DNA from: Lytechinus pictus
Taxonomy: Eukaryota; Echinodermata; Echinoidea; Temnopleuroida; Toxopneustidae
Assembly (NCBI RefSeq): GCF_037042905.1
Contig: NC_087252.1
Span: forward strand, 1,327,501-1,391,500
Direction of reading: 5' to 3'
Length of the DNA: 64,000 nt
The translations under genes and the position numbers were made by a program. The notes beneath the pieces were generated by a model that made no database searches, was not told the DNA's origin, and saw only the letters and a list, made by a program, of their open reading frames with translations. This document shows positions 57,701 through 64,000 of this stretch, in pieces; position 1 is the first letter of the stretch; each line of letters starts with the position of its first letter.

Positions 57701-60700
57701 TATCTAAAATGTATCATAGACTTTGTTTGATTTGTTTACAAGTAAGTTGCATATCCGTCGTGATAATTAGGAAAATCCACAATGTCTTCTTCTAATTCTG
57801 TAAAAATTACGTCTTCAAAGTGCCTGTGTGTCAGAAAATTGCAGAAAATCGTAAAAACTTGCCTAAAATTTCTCTTTTTGAAAGTTCATCCATGGTCTGG
57901 AAATTTTGTTTATAACTTATGTAGACTTATACCGTGAACAAATGCATCCTCAATCACTGAAATGAAGTATTTGCTAAGATATTTTATCTCAGGCTGCGTT
58001 ACCATGGCAACTTGGAAAAATCCTTATTTTTTAAGAATAAAATTCTGGTTTTAAGGGTCATTTTAGAGACATAAAACTTACCCTATTTTGAAGTATTGGG
58101 TTTAAATTTCACATAAAACTGAATTATCTATGTTTATACTTTCGTATATGAATATTCATATTTCTTGTAGAATCTTAGTTTTTGATTGGTCAATGTTTCA
58201 GTCACGGCTAATGACTGAGTGTAAAAAAATCTGAAAATGCGCATTTTATCGGCAACCAACAAGCAAGATGGCGGAACACATTAAGTTGGCGCTATGCACG
58301 TACGTGGCTTAGAGGCAATTTTGAAAATTTGAGGTATATAAATCATTATTATTATTATTACACATGAGTCCGCAACAACCCGCATTACTGCAGAACACTT
58401 TACAGACTTCTGATAAAGTATTAAGCACTATATACGCAAGTACAATTATTGTTAGTATTATGAATTTCAAGATAACCCAGTGCAAAAAAATAAAAAAATA
58501 AGGGATAATCTATCAATTTTTTTTTTTTTGGGGGGGGGAGAAGTAGGGCAATTCTATGCAATAATCAACTCTTTGTAAATCTTTCTCCCATAATTTTCCC
58601 ATCCCAGTTTAGCTTGTACAGAGCTTTTTCCAAAAAAAATTCAAGAATGGAATCTTCTTCATCTTTTTGCTCTAATTTGTTCCAATACACCTCTCCTCTC
58701 AGTTTGAGTATCCTTTTTTTCCTTTTTATCCTTCTTCTCTTGTCTTTCCGTTAATGCCCACTATGGCATATGCAAGGCTCGACATTAGCGGTGGCCCGGT
58801 GGCCCGGGGCCACCAAAAATTCACCTCGGGCAACCATTATTGATAAAATGTTAAGTTTTGGTGGCCCGAATCGGGCAACCAATAATTTTCAAAGTAGCAC
58901 AATTTTTCTCCCAATTTTGCACGCATTTATCAACTTTCTACAGCTCAAATTGCAAGCCAGTTCGTCATGCGCCTTTTTTGTTGATCTACACACAAATACA
59001 CACACACACAGTTTGCATATTAGGCCTACAGCTATAGCATACAGTAGCTATTATCCAGCCAGCCGCGCCAGCCGGCTGGCGTGAGCTTTGCATGAAGCCA
59101 CTGCATACAGCTGTGCTCTAGATCTAGCTCAGCCTATTCAGACTCAGGGAGCTGCGATAAAAAATGTTGCTGCTGAGAAATCTTCCACAGAACTTTGAAA
59201 ATCTAAGTCAAAGTCACCTTTTACACCAATGAAATGAAATTCTACAGTCTATATTACGAAAATATGGTGTACCCTGATTATTTGCAAGTATTAAGAAGAG
59301 GAATTATGACCTCTCTTTTGACTCAAAAAGACCGATTTCCACATGAATTAATACACATAAAAACACATAGGCAAGTACATCACAGTCCCACGTGTGCATT
59401 TGTATGTATGTTGATACTTGGTTTCTTTCGAAGCTGTGTATTTTCTAGCCTTAAACAAACAGACAGTTTCTTTCTTTCTTGTTTATAAATGACTTCTTAA
59501 ACCACTCTTGAGAAAGTAAATACTTTGGGAAGGCATTTCATTGATATGAAATGTGATTTTTTTCCCAACATTTTGGCAAATATAGGGAAGGACTTTTCTC
59601 ACACTTTTTTTCCAATATAGTTTTTGCCGTTTTCTTTTTTTTTCTTTCATTTTTTTTGACAGTGGTTAAACCATTTATACCCCTTCCCATTGAATATGCC
59701 TGATTAAAAAATATGTTTCTACTGAAAATAAAATAATACAAACTAAAGGATATAAAAATAGAAATGTGCCATTCCCAAGAGGTAAGTGAAAATTATATGC
59801 TTGGCTTTTAATTATATTCCAGTCAGAATAGACTGTTGCCACAGCTGTTAAAAATATATGTAATGGCTTCTTAATTTTCCCCTTTTCCCCATTTTTATAT
59901 TAACTTTGTTTTATTAATTTTTCTTTAATTTTCTTTTCTTTTTTCTCTCTAATTTTTTTTCTTTTCTTTTTTTCTTTTTTTCCCTGTTCTTTGTTTTTTT
60001 CTTTCTTCATTTTCTTTCTTTTGTTTTATTTCACTAATTCCTTTTATTATTTTTGTTTTCTTTTTGTTATATACTTTTTGAAAATTATTTTCGTTTGTTT
60101 CTCCCTTTTATGCATTGTTCTAATTTTGCAGCATATTTTTCTGTGATTTTCTCCTTCTATATGCTGCAAAAGAGAAAACAGAAATAAACTGGATTTGGGG
60201 CATGCATAATCTAGGTTTTAGGATTCAAAGAGGAAGGAAGGAAAAACCATTGTTTTGTACATCTAACTGAGTTTGCTATGCACTATTTATTTACTTTACC
60301 ATTATCTCTATACAGAGATTTTTAAAAAAGTCCACACAACCTGCGAACAATACAATTCATTTATTCACTTTCAATCATTTCATTTTTACAACGATAGAAA
60401 CAATTATCAATTAGCAAAGTAAAATAACCGCAAACAAGGTTTACATACAAGATGTATAAAGTGAAAGGAACTTAGTCAGTGGTAGTGGCTGCAGAATTAA
60501 TATTTCAGAAGTTTGTTTTATTCATTTTTAATGTTTTTCTTTATATTTTTCGGGCCACCAAACTTTAATATCGGGCCACCAAAAAAAATTATTTGATGGT
60601 TTTGGTGGCCCGAACGGGCCACCACCAAAAAAAGTTAATGTGGAGCCTTGGCATATGAACGTCAAGATTGACTTGACCTGAATTTTACCAGGACCGGCAG

Positions 60701-62334
60701 GGTGAACACCCTACTCTTTGATGAATAGTGTATTGGTTTTAACGTGCATAGGTTGTGACTCTCCTATACACGGGACCAACATTTGCGTCCTATCTGATGG
60801 ATGGAGTGTTTTCCAACTGCATTCACACCTGCACTGAATACAGTGGTGAGGCACGCTTACACCTAATGCTATACATGTAGCTTCAGATTTTTTGTTAGAC
60901 GCGTTTCGGCATGAGCGGGACTCGAACCCCTCACGTTGAGATCTACGATGTTATCCGAAACATGCGTTCTAACCGACTGAGCTACGCTGCCCGTTTCCCT
61001 AAAGTTATATTTTCTTCTTTCTCTTCCTCAGCTGCCTCTCCTCTTCTTCTTGCTCCTTCAATCTGTTGACCCTCTAGATCTAGTCATGGGTGTCAGCAAA
61101 GAGGATCATCTTTTTTTTTTGGGGGGGACATCTATTGTTGTGTCCCCCAAAACAAAATATAATCCTGCCTCTACTCTTCTTTTTTCTTTGTCCCCATAAT
61201 ATGCCTTGACAAATCCAGAGTCCTTCTCTTAGTTAGTACATGTAGATCTAGATCTACTATACTTTTCATTATTCCTTCCTGATTCAAGATCCTCCTGATC
61301 CTCTTCCTACTTCTCTTCTTCTCCACCTTATCTTCCTCCTATCATCTTTCTTTCTCGATCTTTCCCAATCTAGCTGCATTTATTTTAAGAAACAGCTGAG
61401 CAAAAAACATGCTCATTAAAAGAAGTATATTGCGGCAGCGATTGCATGAATATGGCCTGCATGTATGTCTATAGACAGGGATAACCGTTGTTTCTGGGGA
61501 TTTCCTCAACAATTTCTGACATTGGACAGTGGAGCCAACGTAACTGGGGTAGAAGGAGAGAACTTTTCGTTTTTTTGAGCTCCCTGGGTTAGGCCTTATC
61601 CTGAAATAAGTCACCTCTCTTCTCATGTGTGTGTCAGTGAAGAAAGCTTCGACAGAAGTCACCGCCGCTGACGAAACAAACGGCAGTGAAAGGAGTGGTG
61701 ACTTAAACCACGATAATGCCATTATTTACAACACAACTTACACAAGACAAAAGATCTTCTCCCCCCCCCCCCATGGCCATGCCTTTGCCGAACTCGGATT
61801 TACCTTCACCTTTCTCCTCAATTCTCAGACTCAGTCTTACGCCACTCATTCAATGAACAAGGTATGATCTCACGCTCGCTCTTGCTCCTGTATTTTTAGC
61901 CTACAAGGCTACAAATACAATGCTACATGTACATTTTGAAACTAACTTCATCTTTCTAACAAATTCAGGTCAAATACAATGGAAATGGGCATGCAGGGGG
62001 CATGGGTCTGGAAATCATACTGGAAATTTTGATTTCTCAACATGTCATGACCCCCCCAAAAAAGGCAACATGGAAATTCATGAACGTCATGATTCATTGT
62101 TCGTGTTCAGTGCACAGTGTTCATGGTGTTCTGCTGTTTGTTCTGTGAGTGTGAGTGTGAATGTGATTGTGTTCGTCATGTTCGTGTTAAACTTATGAAA
62201 ATTAGTCAAAACAGGCTAAACATGGCTAAATATTCCTATTCCTACATATTACCTGTTGACAGTCCATATGAGACACTCTCTGGTGTCGTGTTCCCATCTT
62301 CTGTCAGCTCACGATCTTCAAAAATCTCCGACAT
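48654..62334 (-). CDS. SELENOS: Selenoprotein S (VIMP), 6 coding exons, 188 aa with UGA-encoded Sec187
   Basis: Predicted join on the minus strand: 62334-62253, 55019-54882, 53570-53464, 52968-52879, 50513-50447, 48736-48654. All junctions are GT-AG and phases agree. SELENOS is a single-pass ER membrane protein that binds VCP/p97 and Derlins in ER-associated degradation. Visible parts: a short acidic lumenal N terminus; one membrane segment (about 35-49, WFILFGVIGLVFI); a charged coiled coil (about 72-140) with an RQEAMERARQRLQ stretch that corresponds to the VCP-interacting motif region; a Lys-rich part; and a Gly/Pro/Arg-rich tail with YNPL shared with human. It ends GGG-Sec-G-stop, as human SELENOS ends GG-Sec-G. 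The length (188) is almost that of human (189). No cysteine codon is present. An in-frame TGA lies three codons upstream of the ATG. Ordinary annotation would stop at the Sec TGA. Confidence 0.93.
49095..50075. mobile_element. Element with four 163-bp core repeats in SELENOS intron 5
   Basis: Termini GTCTCGCCTGCAT (49110-49122) and ATGCAGGCGAGAC (50058-50070). The core carries four units at exactly 163-bp spacing (TGACC-N2-TGACC-like boxes start at 49366, 49529, 49692, 49855), then a GC-rich GCCGCCGCCGCCGTCGGAAAAGCGGCG end. The architecture resembles pearl/CvA-type non-autonomous elements with about 160-bp core repeats; family placement is inference. Confidence 0.8.
50240..50400 (-). repeat. 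tRNA-derived SINE, 5' part
   Basis: Minus strand GTCGTGCTGTAGCGGTTCTGACTC, GTGGGTTCAAATCTCACC (box B), GGCGTCAATCCACACTTTGC and CCCAGGTGTTAAATGGATACC. Confidence 0.78.
50447..50513 (-). CDS. SELENOS: SELENOS exon 5: Lys-rich segment
   Basis: Acceptor TTTACAG|GAAGC, donor GCTG|GTAAGC. Encodes EADETEARGASRED and then KPKKKLRA plus one base. Confidence 0.9.
50598..50752. mobile_element. Hairpin MITE in SELENOS intron 4
   Basis: GGGAATATTGGATGGCC..GGTCATCCAATATTTTT; inner GCTGAAGAACAATATTGGAT mirrored by ATCCAATATTGTTCTTCAGC. A further CAATATTGGATGG lies at about 51088. Confidence 0.82.
52302..52446. mobile_element. Hairpin MITE, GTTTCATAAAG family
   Basis: GGTCCCGTTTCATAAAGATTTGTTATAATAACAAA..AACAAGTTTTATGAAACAGATCCC. 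Confidence 0.85.
52571..52716. mobile_element. Hairpin MITE, GTTTCATAAAG family (second copy)
   Basis: GGCCCATTTCATAAAGACTTGTT..AACAAGTTTTATGAAACGGGCCCC, only 125 bases from the copy at 52302 and in the same orientation. Confidence 0.85.
52879..52968 (-). CDS. SELENOS: SELENOS exon 4: coiled coil
   Basis: Acceptor TTTGTAG|AAAGA, donor CGGAG|GTAAGA. Thirty codons starting KEEEKRKDEIEDWERHQKG and including LGYKSKKKSSE; aligns with human KIEMWDSMQEGKSYKG. Confidence 0.93.
53080..53343. mobile_element. Right-end fragment of AAAGGG-type element in SELENOS intron 3
   Basis: ATGAAAATATGAAATAATTATGACTTTGTG, CATCAGCCCACCTGATGAACATTCATTC, and CAGCCTGAAGTACCCCTTTA. Confidence 0.75.
53464..53570 (-). 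CDS. SELENOS: SELENOS exon 3: VCP-binding/coiled-coil segment
   Basis: Acceptor TTTTAG|ATGCG, donor AAAGAG|GTTAGA. Encodes ANEVLERQEAMERARQRL and continues EEYLQKQKE. Corresponds to human VKRQEALAAARLKMQEEL, the VCP-interacting motif region. Confidence 0.93.
53597..53912. mobile_element. Hairpin MITE, GGCCCATATTCTGA family
   Basis: TAGGCCCATATTCTGAAGTCAGG..CGAGTCCAGAATACAGGCCTA, in SELENOS intron 2. Confidence 0.8.
54290..54632 (+). repeat. tRNA-derived SINE, near-identical to 37097-37440
   Basis: GAAGCATCGTGGTGTAGCAG, box B GTGTTCGAATCCC, GGCATGCAAGGATCCGATGACC, AAGCGCTATATAAATGCGG. Confidence 0.88.
54703..54867. mobile_element. 165-bp hairpin element with hammerhead-like core
   Basis: TAGTGTAGTAGGATTCACGGTACC is mirrored by GTACCGTGAAACCTACTACACTA. 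The interior holds CTGAAGA (54758-54764), stem CGACAAG/CTTGTCG with loop AACACA, then GAAAC, the layout of a hammerhead core with one overlapping base. Ends 14 bases from the SELENOS exon 2 donor. Confidence 0.7.
54882..55019 (-). CDS. SELENOS: SELENOS exon 2: transmembrane segment
   Basis: Acceptor CCTTCCAG|CCTCC, donor TACA|GTAAGT. Encodes SEFISNYGWFILFGVIGLVF followed by NNWLDSRLQ. The YGW-hydrophobic start aligns with human YGWYIVF. The donor lies 14 bases from a 165-bp hairpin repeat (54703-54867). Confidence 0.93.
55085..55258 (+). pseudogene. LINE ORF2 C-terminal remnant
   Basis: The + frame reads YQAFVRPDRMF..YYSTNLYNYL-stop-YLPLQICNANCVNTFKVMLK and ends THLFKS-stop, the typical end of non-LTR reverse transcriptases (LP--I-NA-SV-TFK--LKTHLF). 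One internal stop. Confidence 0.55.
55260..58772. other. SELENOS intron 1, part; no gene seen
   Basis: AT-rich with poly(G) (55927-55970), poly(C) (57093-57112) and a more GC-rich stretch at 57240-57660 that has no recognised RNA or protein. Confidence 0.4.
58773..60650. mobile_element. 1.88 kb hAT-like inverted-repeat element, GCATATG duplication
   Basis: CAAGGCTCGACATTAGCGGTGGCCCGG..CCACATTAA-mirrored right end GTTAATGTGGAGCCTTG. GCATATG lies on both sides (58766-58772, 60651-60657). GGTGGCCCGA..TCGGGC repeats occur inside both ends. The interior is T-rich with no transposase. Confidence 0.8.
60690..60992 (-). repeat. tRNA-derived SINE with intact A and B boxes
   Basis: Minus strand starts GGGCAGCGTAGCTCAGTCGG (A box TAGCTCAGTCGG, 60984-60973) and has GGTTCGAGTCCC (B box, 60928-60917). 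The acceptor stem is only partly pairable, and a SINE-like body (CACCACTGTATTCAGTGC, GCACGTTAAAACC) follows, so a functional tRNA is unlikely. Confidence 0.65.
62253..62334 (-). CDS. SELENOS: SELENOS exon 1 (N terminus)
   Basis: ATG at 62334-62332 in the context CCAACATGT. Encodes 27 residues beginning MSEIFEDREL and ending YGLST, then one base of the next codon; donor ACAG|GTAATA. An in-frame TGA at 62343-62341 closes the frame upstream. Assignment as exon 1 rests on phase (1, matching exon 2), position and the acidic lumenal character, since this region is poorly conserved. Confidence 0.78.
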
Positions 62335-62343
62335 GTTGGCTCA

Positions 62344-64000
62344 GTCTCAGCCTCAGGTCCTTTGCATGGCAGACTCGACTCGACTCACTCGACTCACAGC
62401 AACACTGCTAGCATGCACGCATATAATATGTGAGCTAGCTGATCATGCAATCAACAATCTCGAATGTTGTTTACATGACGTGTGGAAACTGAACCACAAC
62501 CTCGGTACCGGGATTCGGTCATTGTGCAGCCCTTGTGCTTTTATTTCATGATGATCATGATGATGGGGGCTATATATATAGAGGCGGGGGTCGGTCGCAA
62601 CAAAGGGGGCTGTGGACAGTTACCCCACCCCAGACATTTTGAAAACTTACAATTTTGACTGAAAATTTCCACAAAATTCACCAAAAAGGGTAATACAATG
62701 ACAATATCCTTCAATTATTTTAACTCTCTTTAAAAATGCAAAAGTGCCCCAATTCTTTGCTACCCCGCATATTAATTTTTTTTTTTTCTTCAAAGTTGTT
62801 AATGCGTCCCCTCCCCCCGGAGAAAAGTTCTGCTTACAGCCATGGGGGTATGGCAAGCAAGGAAAATGGTCTTTTGTTTTCTATGTATATGCTTATGGGT
62901 AATTATTCAAGTGAAACAAAACTAGAAGTTCTTGAGACAGGTAGTCTTGACTGCACGGGGGGGGGGGGGGGGGGGGCAAGAGCAGGTTGACTGTATAGAG
63001 ATGGGATTCAACTCTCTTTGAGCTTGCTCATATAAATTTGATTTATTCACAGAGGCCTTTGAATGGTTTAAAAGTATGGGTTAAGCCAAAAGGGAGGGGG
63101 AGGGTTTATTTTATGTTTTGTACACATTTATTGGAATAGTGGGGGTTGAATCCCCCCACCCCCCCCCCCCGAATTTCTTCAGCCTATTTTTCAATCATGG
63201 AGTGGACAATTAAAAGCCACATACTACAAATTAACAAAATTTGATTGATCATATTGGAGCGTCATTTTTTCTCCTTTTCTCCTCCTCCACCCCCTTGTCC
63301 TCCTCTCTCTCCCCCTCCTCTCTTCATCTCCCCCACTCTTCTCTTTCTCTCTCTCTCTTCCTCGCTTAATCTGAGCTATTTTCTCAAGATAATCACTCAC
63401 TATCATCCCCATTTATTCTCTTTTTTGCCCATCACATTGCTTGTGCTCACATTCATTTTTTTTCCAAAACATTGAATAATAGATTGTTAAATGGTGCAAT
63501 GTGACAATAACATGCCCCCCCCCCTGTTTAATGGACAGAACAATTTAGGTATGTGATGTGCAATCTAAAGTACACATTCAAAGACACTTGGATAAGTTAC
63601 AAAGTGTATGTTCTCTTGTGCAAAGGATTGTCAGAGAGAGACGGACAGAGCAAGAGAGTCATAAAGTAAATCACATCGCTGAAACTGAAGAGGTATTGAG
63701 GGAGAAAACTGAGAAAAAATGAAGAAAAAGAATACAAACAGAAAATGGGAAATTATAAGGAAAAAGGGGAGAAAAGAAATAGATTAAACAGTGGGTACGT
63801 AACATCATCTCCCACAGATCACACGTCTTGAGGAAACAAATGAAATTTCATTAAGCTCTTTTTCTACTTCAGATTAAAATGGATTTTTCAGTGTTATGTT
63901 CGACTCTCCTGTATTCATTCATATCAGCTTTTTGCTGGGGAGGGGGGGGGGGTGGATTTGACCTTAAAGGAAACCAAAACCCAAGAGAAGCAAACTTATT
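62344..64000. other. SELENOS upstream region and low-complexity DNA
   Basis: 62344-62550 is the likely promoter. Beyond are poly(G)/poly(C) runs (62958-62976, 63157-63170, 63514-63523, 63942-63953), a CT-rich tract (63270-63365), and a fragment (63840-63966) of the 34561-35166 MITE. No gene recognised. Confidence 0.45.
62476..62483 (+). promoter_or_regulatory. UPRE-like TGACGTGT upstream of SELENOS
   Basis: ATGACGTGTGG lies about 145 bases upstream of the SELENOS ATG. TGACGTG is the core of the unfolded-protein response element bound by ATF6/XBP1. Mammalian SELENOS is known to be ER-stress-inducible. A TATA-like ATATTATATG (minus strand, near 62420-62430) lies between it and the ATG. Confidence 0.35.

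Noticed and set aside
60905..60992. Functional tRNA gene
   Set aside because: A and B boxes are present but the acceptor stem does not pair well and a SINE body follows.
61342..61722. 126-codon minus-strand ORF in SELENOS intron 1
   Set aside because: No recognised domain and no matching splice phase; probably chance, though an alternative 5' exon cannot be excluded.
62117..62551. 144-codon plus-strand ORF
   Set aside because: Overlaps SELENOS exon 1 and its promoter in antisense; no recognisable protein.
1..64000. CRISPR arrays, operons or phage genes
   Set aside because: The tandem repeats are eukaryotic microsatellites and transposon repeats; genes are intron-containing animal genes.

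Overview
The window is animal nuclear DNA, most probably from an echinoderm and most likely a sea urchin. It is AT-rich and holds GT-AG introns of 0.3-9.4 kb. It is crowded with hairpin-type MITEs, tRNA-derived SINEs, non-LTR and Penelope-like retroelement remnants, long poly(G)/poly(C) tracts and microsatellites. There are no prokaryotic operons and no CRISPR arrays. The species guess rests on repeat style and on the two genes, not on a database search.

Two protein-coding genes can be assembled exon by exon with consistent splice phases. They converge, with their 3' ends facing each other. (1) Plus strand, 17374-39859: a BCL3-type nuclear IkB. Eight coding exons give a predicted 1463 aa protein: a 640-residue Pro/Ser-rich N-terminal region with two CtBP-type motifs, seven ankyrin repeats that follow the BCL3 pattern closely, and a 600-residue C-terminal exon with SUMO-type motifs and basic nuclear-localisation clusters. 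The locus holds several consensus kappaB sites. (2) Minus strand, 62334-48654: selenoprotein S (SELENOS/VIMP). Six coding exons give 188 aa, with an in-frame TGA (selenocysteine 187) in the context Gly-Gly-Gly-Sec-Gly-stop. A Form 2 SECIS-like element can be folded by hand at 46107-46171, about 2.5 kb downstream in the inferred 3' UTR.

Layout: 1-17.3 kb is gene-poor and repeat-rich. It contains an ATC microsatellite, a LINE tail, a 2 kb element with long inverted termini, a 16-mer foldback, a 2.78 kb giant foldback at 9209-11986 and several MITEs. The BCL3 upstream region, with a perfect GGGAATTCCC site, leads into 17.4-39.9 kb, the BCL3 gene. Its introns carry MITEs, SINEs, a Penelope-like GIY-YIG fragment with a hammerhead-like core, and a CTA-triplet tract. 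39.9-46 kb is the convergent intergenic region, with a CCCGGGG-terminal MITE flanked by 8-bp duplications. 46-62.3 kb is SELENOS, with a 163-bp tandem element carrying DR1 nuclear-receptor-like sites in intron 5 and a 1.9 kb hAT-like inverted-repeat element in intron 1. 62.3-64 kb is the SELENOS upstream region and low-complexity DNA.

The two genes belong to different systems, NF-kB transcriptional regulation and ER-associated degradation/ER stress. No direct functional link is implied by adjacency.
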